A DNA stretch of 64,000 nt from Flavipsychrobacter sp. Lineage in GTDB: Bacteria; Bacteroidota; Bacteroidia; Chitinophagales; Chitinophagaceae. The notes beneath the pieces are model-generated. The model was not told the origin of the DNA and searched no databases. It saw only the letters and a program-made list of their open reading frames with translations. The stretch spans positions 1-64,000 of the forward strand of contig JAEUVZ010000029.1 of assembly GCA_016786665.1 (NCBI GenBank), read 5' to 3'. The position numbers and the translations under genes were made by a program. Positions 53,901 to 60,786 of this stretch are shown here, one piece after another (the stretch's first letter is position 1; the number at the start of each line of letters is the position of its first letter).

Positions 53901-53962
53901 ATGGAAAAAAATAAAATAACCGTCGCAGCTATGGCTGCAACTACACTTTTTACTAACGACAT
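50942..53962 (-). CDS. Secreted GH3 beta-N-acetylglucosaminidase fused to a serine beta-lactamase-like domain
   Basis: A 1006-aa exported two-domain enzyme. After a signal peptide (SVVAAIAATVILFFSIEGQA then Q), a GH3 domain spans about residues 30-560, with the NagZ-type motif KHFPGHGDTDADSHHDLP and nucleophile Asp in FTDALNMKGV. A Pro-rich linker near residue 570-590 leads to a class C beta-lactamase-like/DD-peptidase domain, with SxxK in ASLTKVLS, YSD in YTYSDLDFYF and HQG in FGHQGFTGTCAW. The combination suggests cell-wall turnover in the periplasm: the GH3 part removes GlcNAc while the serine part acts on peptides. Both active sites look intact. The C-terminus is basic (PAPKKRR). Confidence 0.92.
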   Translation of the reverse strand: MSLVKSVVAAIAATVILFFSIEGQAQPSRQQWVNDTYNSLTLEEKIGQLFMVAAYSGGKDYNEGKITELINNRQIGGVIFMQGTPEAQAVQTNKYQKIANVPLLVGMDAEWGLGMRLTGVKNFPRQMMLGATRDSGLVYEMAVAVARQCNRLGVHINFAPVVDVNNNPNNPIINFRSFSEDKTRVAEMGIAYMRGLQENGVMACAKHFPGHGDTDADSHHDLPVINKSLAELERVEFYPFQRLIESGVQSVMIAHLNVPALEKGKNTPTTLSRNTIVNQLRGKMGFNGLVFTDALNMKGVTKYYPAGEVDVLAFIAGNDVLLFSQDVPTAIAKIKEALAGGRVSMQALENSVKKILAAKYNAGLANWQPLATQNVTQDLNRDIETVRRKVTNAAVTLVKDNNELLGKVRENMSVGYVGINTSGSTLYEILKDSLGRVEAKWLAKGSGDDKYLAASKHLDYYDAVVVGVHDLTFYPSGGSYGLDKKQLAFLKEAGMKKNVIIVLFGNPYLLKGMCNTRSVIVAYEDDDIAEGTVARVLLRRKKATGRLPVTPCPEMKPGTGEPAVVTVPEKATPPAGPPAAKLETVEFVQDAGVTDPTALDKLNLFIQRGIADRAFPGCRIIAAKNGKVFYDEAFGYYTYEKTKKVTKDAIYDVASLTKVLSTNLAVMRLYETGKLDINKTLGDYLDWTKGTNKAGLRIKDLLLHQAGLKSWIPFYKETVGSATLYSSSRDNDHTVEVARNMYLQKDYPAKIWETILASPLESRKYTYSDLDFYFLAAIVEELTGKKIDAYVDEQFYKPLGLTTMTYRPLAKFPAQEIAPTEDDKLYRGQLLQGYVHDPGAAMFGGVAGHAGVFSNARDVAVIFQMLLNKGTYNGKRYFKEATVKLFTSYNSAISRRGYGFDKAEKSRDDGGPAGNRATGYTFGHQGFTGTCAWADPGTGVVFVFLSNRVNPSAENGKINSLSVRTVAQDYIYEALGLPVNYDRQKLHMSQTGAKPPVKKPAPKKRR

Positions 53963-53966
53963 GTAA

Positions 53967-53974
53967 CAAAAATA
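53967..53974 (-). promoter_or_regulatory. -7 element TATTTTTG of the GH3/beta-lactamase gene
   Basis: Matches TAnnTTTG. Only four bases separate it from the ATG at 53962, so a leaderless mRNA is predicted. Confidence 0.6.
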
Positions 53975-54089
53975 GCCTTAAATAAACACCTCCCTGCAAA
54001 TCAGGTCATACATTTTTACACTACTATGTGCAAAAAACTCATAAAATACGCCATATCCCACAATGCGGCGCGGGCTGGCATATTTCCGT

Positions 54090-54098
54090 TATTTTTGC
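54090..54098 (+). promoter_or_regulatory. -7 element TATTTTTGC of mutL
   Basis: Perfect TAnnTTTGC, 17 bases before the GTG start at 54116. It rules out the ATG at 54026 that opens the longer ORF. Confidence 0.65.
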
Positions 54099-54115
54099 GC
54101 CAAACCATTACTACG

Positions 54116-55945
54116 GTGCCGGATATTATTCAATTACTGTCAGATCATATTGCCAACCAGATAGCGGCGGGCGAGGTGATTCAGCGCCCGGCATCGGCGG
54201 TGAAGGAACTGATGGAGAACGCCATAGATGCCGGCGCTACCGAAATTCAGCTGGTGGTTAAAGACGCCGGGAAAGAGCTGATACAGGTAATAGACAACGG
54301 TATCGGCATGAGCCCCACCGATGCCCGCATGAGCTTTGAGCGCCATGCCACCTCCAAAATTCGCAACATCAGCGATTTGTTTACCATCCGTACCATGGGC
54401 TTCCGCGGAGAGGCGCTGGCTTCCATAGCCGCCGTGGCACAGGTAGAGTTGCGCACCCGCATAGAGGATATGGATACCGGCACCCGCCTGGTAATAGAAG
54501 GAACGGAAATAAAAACTGCCGAACCCGTCGCCACCGCTAAGGGCACCAACCTGATGGTGAAGAACTTGTTCTACAATGTTCCCGCCCGCAGGCATTTCCT
54601 GAAAAGCAATACCACGGAGTTCCGCCATATTATTGACGAGTTTACCCGAATAGCGCTGGCGCATCCCGGCATAGCGTTTCGCCTGTTTCACAACGGTGCC
54701 GAGCAATTTCACCTGGAGGCCGGCAACCTGAAGACTCGTATCGTAAACCTGCTCGGAAACTCATACGAGAAGAACCTCGTACCCGTAGAAGAAACCACAG
54801 ACCTGCTGCACATCCGCGGGTTTATTGGTAAGCCGGAGGCGGCTACCCGCACCCGGGGCATGCAGTTCTTTTTTATCAATAACCGCTTCATCAGGAATGC
54901 ATACCTGAACCACGCGGTGATGAATGCTTACGAGGGGCTTATAGAAAAAGAGGCTTTCCCTTTCTATGTACTCTTCCTGGAGGTAGACCCCTCCAAGGTA
55001 GACGTGAATGTACACCCCACCAAGCAGGAAGTGAAGTTTGAAGACGACAGGCTGATGTACACCTACCTCAACGCCGCCGTAAAGCATGCTCTCGCCCGCT
55101 ATAATATAGCCCCCTCACTCGATTTTTCCCTGAGCGCTGAAATACAGCAGTTACCTTCGGTCCAGTTGCCGTCCACTCAGCAAAACCGCGAGGACGTGCA
55201 GAAGGGCTATCTCTTCAATAATTTCACCCAAAAGGGACAAGCGCACTTTATTGATAAAAACGACGGCCTGAAGCATTGGCAGGAATTGTACGCCATCGCC
55301 AAACAGCCCGGCTCTTCCGATAATGCCATATCGCTGCCTTCGCAGCCCACGCTCCATGCCGATAACGACGACCCGGCCAATAGCAAGAACGCACTGCTGG
55401 TGCAGGGCTCCATGCTCCTCACCACGGTGAAGTCGGGCCTGATGCTCATACATATTCGCCGCGCGCAGGAACGCATCTGGTACGAGCGGCTATTGGAAGA
55501 ATGGAATTCCGGCAATACGCCTTCTCAGCAGTTGCTGTTTCCCATCACCTACGAAACCGCCACTGCCGATGCGCTGCTGCTTACAGAGGCTTTGCCCGAT
55601 CTGGCACGAATTGGCTTCGATATCGCGCCCTTCGGCCCTAAAACGTTTATCATCCAGGGCACTCCTACGGCACTGCCTTCCGGAGAAGAAAAGAACCTGC
55701 TCGACGAGGTGATAGAGCAACTGAAGCATGGCGCATCCGATGCCGTGAACAACAAACGCTCCGAAATATTGCTCACGCACGTTGCCCGCAGGCTGTCGCG
55801 CAACAAGCAGGGCATACATCAGCCCGAAGCACAACAGGCTCTTATAGATGAGCTTTTTGCATGTACGCAACCTGAGTATACACCCGATGGCAAGCGGGTA
55901 TTTACCATCATCCGCCGGGAGGCGCTCGATGAGATGCTGGGCTAA
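54116..55945 (+). CDS. mutL: DNA mismatch repair protein MutL
   Basis: The mismatch-repair matchmaker, a GHKL ATPase dimer that links MutS to downstream steps. N-terminal motifs are complete: IANQIAAGEVIQRPASAVKE, ELMENAIDAGATEIQL, DNGIGMSP, RHATSKIR and TMGFRGEALASIAAV. The linker runs from about residue 330 to 420. In the C-terminal domain the endonuclease motif DQHA(X)2E(X)4E is not present: the aligned stretch reads HIRRAQERIWYE, and the end has TPDGKRVFTII where CPHGRP would lie. I start at GTG 54116 (VPDIIQLLSDHIANQI), matching the family N-terminus. Length 609 aa. Confidence 0.95.
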   Translation: MPDIIQLLSDHIANQIAAGEVIQRPASAVKELMENAIDAGATEIQLVVKDAGKELIQVIDNGIGMSPTDARMSFERHATSKIRNISDLFTIRTMGFRGEALASIAAVAQVELRTRIEDMDTGTRLVIEGTEIKTAEPVATAKGTNLMVKNLFYNVPARRHFLKSNTTEFRHIIDEFTRIALAHPGIAFRLFHNGAEQFHLEAGNLKTRIVNLLGNSYEKNLVPVEETTDLLHIRGFIGKPEAATRTRGMQFFFINNRFIRNAYLNHAVMNAYEGLIEKEAFPFYVLFLEVDPSKVDVNVHPTKQEVKFEDDRLMYTYLNAAVKHALARYNIAPSLDFSLSAEIQQLPSVQLPSTQQNREDVQKGYLFNNFTQKGQAHFIDKNDGLKHWQELYAIAKQPGSSDNAISLPSQPTLHADNDDPANSKNALLVQGSMLLTTVKSGLMLIHIRRAQERIWYERLLEEWNSGNTPSQQLLFPITYETATADALLLTEALPDLARIGFDIAPFGPKTFIIQGTPTALPSGEEKNLLDEVIEQLKHGASDAVNNKRSEILLTHVARRLSRNKQGIHQPEAQQALIDELFACTQPEYTPDGKRVFTIIRREALDEMLG

Positions 55946-55980
55946 TGTTCCCTGAACGGTGCATATATGTTCATTTTCAG

Positions 55981-55989
55981 TAACTTCGC
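55981..55989 (+). promoter_or_regulatory. -7-like TAACTTCGC before 56015
   Basis: A TTCGC variant of the -7 motif, about 25 bases before the ATG of the ferredoxin-reductase-like gene. Confidence 0.45.
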
Positions 55990-56014
55990 CCTCCTGTAAT
56001 TTATTTAAAGTTCA

Positions 56015-57103
56015 ATGTCTGCGCTTAAATTTTACCAGCTAACAGTTAAGGAGGTACGGCCCGAAACAGCCGATTGCGTATCTGTATCCCTGGAGGTTCC
56101 CGGCGAACTGATGGAACTATTCCGGTTTGCTCCGGGGCAGTACCTCACTTTCCGGAAGCACGTGGCGGATGCCGAAATACGCAGGTCTTATTCCATCTGT
56201 GCCAGCCCGAAAGACAACGAACTGCGCGTAGCCATTAAAAAAGTAGAGGGGGGCCGTTTCTCCGGTTACGCCAACCAGGACCTGAAAAAGGGAGATGTGC
56301 TTGATGTGATGCCGCCTATGGGCAAATTCACACCCAAAGTAACCGATGTAGCACAGAAGGAATACCTCGCTGTGGCCGCCGGCAGCGGCATCACCCCCAT
56401 CATGAGCATCATGAAAACGGTGCTGGAAGATGAACCCAACAGTACATTTACACTTATATACGGCAATCGCAGCCGCAACTCGGTTATTTTCCGCGAGCAG
56501 ATTGAAGGATTGAAAAATAAGTACATGCAGCGGCTTCGCCTGTTCCACATCTTGAGCAGGGAGTATATGGATGTACCTCTCTTCAACGGGCGCATAGACG
56601 CGCAGAAAATAGAAGAACTCGGGAAATCCCTCATATCGGTTCCCGGAATTCACGAAGCATTTATCTGCGGCCCCGAAGACATGATTCTATCGGTAAAGCA
56701 AAAGCTGGTAGACATGGGTATGCCTTCCGCCAATGTTCATATTGAGCTCTTCACTTCGCCCGACCAGCCAAAGCAATCCCATGAAAACTGGGCGGCCGAA
56801 CACGCCACCGACGAGGGGCCAAAGAGTAAAGTAAGCATTACCCTCGATGGAACAACCTTCGATATGGAACTGGCATACAATGGCGAAAGCATTCTTGATG
56901 CGGCACTGCGCCACGGTGCCGACTTGCCGTATGCCTGCAAAGGAGGCGTATGTTGCACCTGCAGGGCCAAGGTAACCGAAGGGCAGGTAGATATGGAAGT
57001 GAATTATGCCCTGGAACCCGACGAAGTGGAAAAGGGCTTCGTACTCACCTGCCAGGCACACCCTAAAACAGACAGGGTCATTATCGACTTTGATGCACGC
57101 TAA
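56015..57103 (+). CDS. Ferredoxin-reductase-like flavoprotein with C-terminal [2Fe-2S] domain (PaaE-type)
   Basis: A 362-aa oxidoreductase of the PaaE/phenylacetyl-CoA epoxidase reductase type. An FAD-binding barrel (RRSYSICASP) is followed by the NAD(P)-binding domain (VAAGSGITPIMSIMKTVLED) and a C-terminal plant-type [2Fe-2S] ferredoxin with cysteines in YACKGGVCCTCRAKV and VLTCQAHP. It passes electrons from NAD(P)H to a partner oxygenase or reductase. No paaABCD or other oxygenase gene lies nearby, so the partner is not known. It follows mutL by 69 bases. Confidence 0.9.
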   Translation: MSALKFYQLTVKEVRPETADCVSVSLEVPGELMELFRFAPGQYLTFRKHVADAEIRRSYSICASPKDNELRVAIKKVEGGRFSGYANQDLKKGDVLDVMPPMGKFTPKVTDVAQKEYLAVAAGSGITPIMSIMKTVLEDEPNSTFTLIYGNRSRNSVIFREQIEGLKNKYMQRLRLFHILSREYMDVPLFNGRIDAQKIEELGKSLISVPGIHEAFICGPEDMILSVKQKLVDMGMPSANVHIELFTSPDQPKQSHENWAAEHATDEGPKSKVSITLDGTTFDMELAYNGESILDAALRHGADLPYACKGGVCCTCRAKVTEGQVDMEVNYALEPDEVEKGFVLTCQAHPKTDRVIIDFDAR

Positions 57104-57143
57104 TGGATCGTTACGGGTATGCACACCGTGCTGCCCACACACT

Positions 57144-57165
57144 GGTCAAAGCATCCGCTTTGACC
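57144..57165. repeat. Perfect hairpin after the ferredoxin-reductase gene
   Basis: GGTCAAAGC / GCTTTGACC with a 4-base ATCC loop, 40 bases after the stop. It is one of two adjacent hairpins. Confidence 0.7.
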
Positions 57166-57172
57166 CAACATA

Positions 57173-57192
57173 GCCGAAGTATTTACTTCGGC
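57173..57192. repeat. Second perfect hairpin next to the first
   Basis: GCCGAAGTA / TACTTCGGC with only a 2-base centre. Neither hairpin has a T-tract, so they could act as a terminator without a U-run, or stabilise the 3' end. Confidence 0.7.
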
Positions 57193-57244
57193 CCGCCCAA
57201 ACCACCTGCACAGCACTCTCCACGAAAACCCAAATACAGATTAA

Positions 57245-57637
57245 CTACCAGTCCTTACGCCTCATCTGCTTTTTCTCCGAAGACCGCCGCTTGTTTTCAA
57301 GCCTTTTCTCCTTTACGGCACGGGGCAGGTTACTCTTCTTCCGCTTCTTGGGCACTACCAGGCTTTGAGTTACCAGCAGCAGCAGCTTCCGGAGCGCTAT
57401 CTGTTTGTTTTCCAGTTGCGAACGGCTTTCCGTAGCTTTTACCGTAAGCAGTCCTTCCTTAGTAATGCGGTTCGCCAGCCGGGTAGCGATACGTTCTTTT
57501 TCTTCCTCGGTAAAAATTACTGAACGGTCAACCTCCCAGCAGGCTTCTGCCGCTGTTTCCACTTTGTTTACATTCTGCCCGCCTTTGCCGCCGCTCCTGG
57601 CCGTGCGATAAAATACCTCGGATGAAAAATCATTCAT
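57245..57637 (-). CDS. arfB: Alternative ribosome-rescue factor ArfB
   Basis: A peptidyl-tRNA hydrolase of the ArfB/YaeJ family that frees ribosomes stalled at the end of nonstop mRNAs. The catalytic GGQ sits in SGGKGGQNVNKVETA near residue 20, and the basic C-terminal tail, rich in Lys and Arg (SSEKKQMRRKDW), inserts into the mRNA channel in known homologues. Length 130 aa from the chosen start. I use ATG 57637 (MNDFSSEVFYRTARSGG), because the TATTTTTGC promoter element six bases away excludes 57658. The mRNA is predicted to be leaderless. Confidence 0.9.
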   Translation of the reverse strand: MNDFSSEVFYRTARSGGKGGQNVNKVETAAEACWEVDRSVIFTEEEKERIATRLANRITKEGLLTVKATESRSQLENKQIALRKLLLLVTQSLVVPKKRKKSNLPRAVKEKRLENKRRSSEKKQMRRKDW

Positions 57638-57643
57638 AGCAGC

Positions 57644-57652
57644 GCAAAAATA
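57644..57652 (-). promoter_or_regulatory. -7 element TATTTTTGC of arfB
   Basis: Perfect TAnnTTTGC, six bases before the arfB ATG and inside the longer ORF. Supports both the start choice and a leaderless mRNA. Confidence 0.7.
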
Positions 57653-57718
57653 CGGCACGGCGGGCCTTACTTGTCCAAATTAATAGCGGCACCGTTAGAA
57701 AATAGGAAACACGCTTAT

Positions 57719-57726
57719 TATATTTG
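57719..57726 (+). promoter_or_regulatory. -7 element TATATTTG of the PAS sensor gene
   Basis: Matches TAnnTTTG, 20 bases before the ATG at 57747. A strong SD-like AGGGGG lies between them, a rare case in this window. Confidence 0.55.
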
Positions 57727-57746
57727 ATGTCATATAGGGGGTTTTA

Positions 57747-58838
57747 ATGAGCCAACAAGAGGACTACAGCAGCTTTTTTGGCCGGGATGATAAGCCAATT
57801 GAGTCTGAGCCGGAACTGGAGGCCTACAGGGAGCGTATCATTGCATCAGAGCGTACAGCCGGTGGCATCAGGGGGCTTATCGTTATCCTGAATGCCATAG
57901 CTTACTTTCTGCTGGTACAGACAGGCTTCTTCCAGCCGGAGCAAATTGAGCATCATCCGTTACTGGCATACATCGTGCTGGGGTTATCCTTTCTGCACGG
58001 AGCCTACATTTATCTCAGTCGCCCGGGCGAGCAGTACCCGGTTATGTTTGTCAGCTACTTCGGGTATGTAGCCGACATTGTATTTATCACCCTTTGGCTG
58101 TACGCCACCGGTGGATACGGTTCTCCTTTCTTCGTGCTCTGGTATGCATCTATTGTGCTTACAGCCTTTCGGTTCAATTGGAGGATTGTGTGGGCCACCT
58201 CCCTCATTTACGTCGTTTCCTATGTATCGCTGGTGCTGGTTCTCAGCCAGGTACACACCTCAGCGCAAATTACGGAGCTATTGCTCCGCTGCGCTTACAT
58301 TGTGGGCTCGGGCTTCATAGCCTCGCTTATCTCCCGGGAAACATTGGTGCAAACACGCGAAAAACTGGAAATGAAGAACATGGCGCGAAGCCTGCTCCTC
58401 ACTCAGCGCGAGCTGGAAGAAAACAAAGAGCAACTGGAAGAACTCACCCGCCTGCTGGAAGCCCGGGTTACAGAGCGCACCAAAGACCTCGATGTCAGCA
58501 CGCGAAATTTCAGCATGCTGCTCGACTCTATCCACTTAATTACCTGGACGACCAATTCCGGGGGTAAGGTCAATTATTTCAACAAGGAATGGGAGCGCTT
58601 CTTCCGTGGCACCATAGACGGGAACAACCTCAGCGACTTCGTGCATCCTGAAGACCTTCCCGGCATGAAACAAAAATGGCTGGGCGTGCTCGAAAATGGC
58701 CAGGAAGCCGGCGGCGAGTTTAGATGGAAACGCCACGATGGCGAATGGCGCCGCATGCTCGTAAATATTATCTGCCTTCGGAACGACCACAATCAAATAG
58801 TTATGTGGATAGGTACCGCAACGGATATAACCGGTTAA
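57747..58838 (+). CDS. Membrane PAS-domain sensor with no output domain
   Basis: A 363-residue membrane protein. About six hydrophobic segments occupy residues 42-210 (for example GLIVILNAIAYFLLVQTGFF and FVLWYASIVLTAFRF), resembling MASE-like sensor domains. A coiled coil (about 215-260) leads to a PAS domain (about 262-362) with LLDSIHLITWTTNSGGKVNY and the PAC end NQIVMWIGTATDITG. The reading frame then stops, and no histidine kinase, GGDEF or other effector follows in this gene or the next. It is thus either a truncated histidine kinase or an adaptor-type sensor. A good AGGGGG ribosome-binding site precedes the start. Confidence 0.8.
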   Translation: MSQQEDYSSFFGRDDKPIESEPELEAYRERIIASERTAGGIRGLIVILNAIAYFLLVQTGFFQPEQIEHHPLLAYIVLGLSFLHGAYIYLSRPGEQYPVMFVSYFGYVADIVFITLWLYATGGYGSPFFVLWYASIVLTAFRFNWRIVWATSLIYVVSYVSLVLVLSQVHTSAQITELLLRCAYIVGSGFIASLISRETLVQTREKLEMKNMARSLLLTQRELEENKEQLEELTRLLEARVTERTKDLDVSTRNFSMLLDSIHLITWTTNSGGKVNYFNKEWERFFRGTIDGNNLSDFVHPEDLPGMKQKWLGVLENGQEAGGEFRWKRHDGEWRRMLVNIICLRNDHNQIVMWIGTATDITG

Positions 58839-58843
58839 AACAC

Positions 58844-58852
58844 TAAATTTAC
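58844..58852 (+). promoter_or_regulatory. -7-like TAAATTTAC before 58885
   Basis: Matches TAnnTTT followed by A instead of G, about 32 bases before the ATG at 58885. Weak alone. Confidence 0.35.
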
Positions 58853-58884
58853 CTTTTAGAACACCTGTTTCGCATATCAAAATC

Positions 58885-59685
58885 ATGAAAAATATACTGA
58901 TGGGCCTTTTGGCCGCTGTTGCACTTACGGCTTCTTACGCTGCCGGTGCCCAAACCGATAAAGCCACACTCGCGAAGGAACTGGAACAAAAGGCCATGGA
59001 AGTGTACCAGCAACGGGCCGACACAGGCATCGCCCTGTTCCGCCAGGCGTCCGACCTCTACAAGCAGGCGGGGAATATGAAAGCGGCCGCGGCCAACCTC
59101 CAGAACGCCGCTATCGTGCACGAACAGGTAAGGCGCGACAACTTCAAATCTATGGAAGTAATGAAAGAGTCGCTCCTGCTCTGGCGACAGACGAAGGATA
59201 GCGCCGGCACCGCCAATGCATATAAATACATCATGTCGCAGCACGCGAAAATGAACGATAACATGAACGCCTTCAAAAAGGCGGATACCGCTATCCGGTA
59301 CTATACTGCGCTCAACGATGCTGGCAATATTTCTGCGGTGTACCTCGCTCTCGCCAATATGTTTGAAAGCCAGCGCCTGCCCGACTCCGCCATCAAGCAA
59401 GCGTTAAAAGCCTACGATATCCAGAAAACGGTAAAAGGTTCTGATGTAGCGCTTTACCGCATCAACAGTACATTGTTCCGCTTATACACAATCTCGGGCA
59501 ATGCCGACGCGGCGAAAGACTTGCTGAAGAAGAATGAAAAAGCAATAAAGAAGCTCACCCTTACCAGCGACGACAAACTCAATCATTATTACTACACCTG
59601 GATGTATTACACAAAGACAGGCGATACTACCAAAGCGGCGGAATACAAGGCTAAGTACGACGCACTACGAAATAGCACCAAATAA
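58885..59685 (+). CDS. Exported TPR-like protein of unknown function
   Basis: A 266-aa protein with a signal peptide (NILMGLLAAVALTASYAAGA then Q). The body consists of alpha-helical pairs that look like tetratricopeptide repeats (for example IALFRQASDLYKQAGNMKAA, DSAGTANAYKYIMSQHAKMN, GNISAVYLALANMFESQRLP), so it should form a superhelical scaffold in the periplasm. I know no specific role for it. Its end overlaps the convergent glycosyltransferase gene by 21 bases. Confidence 0.76.
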   Translation: MKNILMGLLAAVALTASYAAGAQTDKATLAKELEQKAMEVYQQRADTGIALFRQASDLYKQAGNMKAAAANLQNAAIVHEQVRRDNFKSMEVMKESLLLWRQTKDSAGTANAYKYIMSQHAKMNDNMNAFKKADTAIRYYTALNDAGNISAVYLALANMFESQRLPDSAIKQALKAYDIQKTVKGSDVALYRINSTLFRLYTISGNADAAKDLLKKNEKAIKKLTLTSDDKLNHYYYTWMYYTKTGDTTKAAEYKAKYDALRNSTK

Positions 59686-60786
59686 ACTCTCGGTAAAGGT
59701 GGCCCAGCTATATTTTGCCTTCTCGGCCACCAGGTTCTCTTGCAGGCCGGGCAGCGAGTGGGGCTCAAAGAATTTCAGGATTGCATTAGCAATGGCAGCA
59801 GGGTCCGGTTCCGTTACAAAGCCTACTTTGCCGTCAGGAACCACCTCGGGCAGCCCGCCCACATTGCTCACCACCATCGGCTTTTCAAAATGATAGGCCA
59901 CCTGCGATATACCACTCTGCGTCGCATTATGATAGGGCAGCACTACCAGGTCGGAGGCGCAAAAGTAACGGCGCACTTCGCTATCAGGAATGAAATCCGT
60001 AAATAAGTGTATGCGGTCACGTAGCTGGTATTTGTCTATCAGGTCATCATACACCTGCCTGTCGGTATAGAACTCACCGGCTACTATCAGCTTTATACCG
60101 GCGGTTTTCAGCCGCTCATCGCCCATGGCTTCCAGCAATATATCCAGCCCTTTGTACTTGCGTATAAAGCCAAAGAAAAGCAGGTATTTTTCCGTGGGGG
60201 CCAGGCCCAGGGCCCGGCAGGCCTCCTCTTTGCTCAGCAGCGCGCCAAAGTTATCATATAGCGGGTGCGGCGCAAAGGTCGCGGGCTTATCCGTAAACGT
60301 TCTCAGGTCTTGCAATACGTCTTTGCTCATGGTCACAAAGGCGTGTATCGGCTTCAGGAAGTATTGGGTAAAAACCGTGTCTCCCGGCCTCTTTTCATGC
60401 GGTATCACATTGTCTGCTATGCACAGTATGCGGGTATGCTTATTCCGGCGCACGATGCGCAGTATCGTTCCCAGTGCTGGGCCCATAAACGGGAGCCAGT
60501 AGCGCACGATGATAAGATCATGATGGGCCTTTCTCATCCTGGCCCCTACCGAGAACCAGTTGAAGGGATTGACCGAATTAATGACGGTATGTATTTTTAA
60601 TCCGGCGGGAGCGGGGTCGGAGGTGTATTGCGAGGTGCCGGGGAAAAGGAACGAAGGGTATTGCAGCGAGTAGGAGTAAATGCACACCTCGTGGCCCGCC
60701 AGCTGAAGCTCTTCTGCCAGTCGCTGGTTAAAGGTTGCCAATCCGCCACGCAGGGGATGCGCCGGCCCTATTATCGCTACGTTCAT
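59665..60786 (-). CDS. Glycosyltransferase family 4
   Basis: A GT-B fold retaining glycosyltransferase (GT4) of 373 aa. The N-terminal domain begins VAIIGPAHPLRGGLATFNQR and the C-terminal nucleotide-sugar domain has LLFFGFIRKYKGLDILLEAM and the conserved EKPMVVSNVGGLPEVVPDGK. It would add a sugar to a lipid-linked or LPS glycan at the cytosolic face. It is the last gene of a minus-strand group with the nucleotidyltransferase (4-base overlap) and the GHMP kinase, so it may use the heptose nucleotide they make; this is inference. Its 3' end overlaps the TPR gene by 21 bases. Confidence 0.87.
   Translation of the reverse strand: MNVAIIGPAHPLRGGLATFNQRLAEELQLAGHEVCIYSYSLQYPSFLFPGTSQYTSDPAPAGLKIHTVINSVNPFNWFSVGARMRKAHHDLIIVRYWLPFMGPALGTILRIVRRNKHTRILCIADNVIPHEKRPGDTVFTQYFLKPIHAFVTMSKDVLQDLRTFTDKPATFAPHPLYDNFGALLSKEEACRALGLAPTEKYLLFFGFIRKYKGLDILLEAMGDERLKTAGIKLIVAGEFYTDRQVYDDLIDKYQLRDRIHLFTDFIPDSEVRRYFCASDLVVLPYHNATQSGISQVAYHFEKPMVVSNVGGLPEVVPDGKVGFVTEPDPAAIANAILKFFEPHSLPGLQENLVAEKAKYSWATFTESLFGAIS

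Noticed and set aside
54026-54115. ATG at 54026 as mutL start
   Set aside because: A perfect -7 element (54090-54098) lies after it, and MutL homologues begin at the GTG at 54116.
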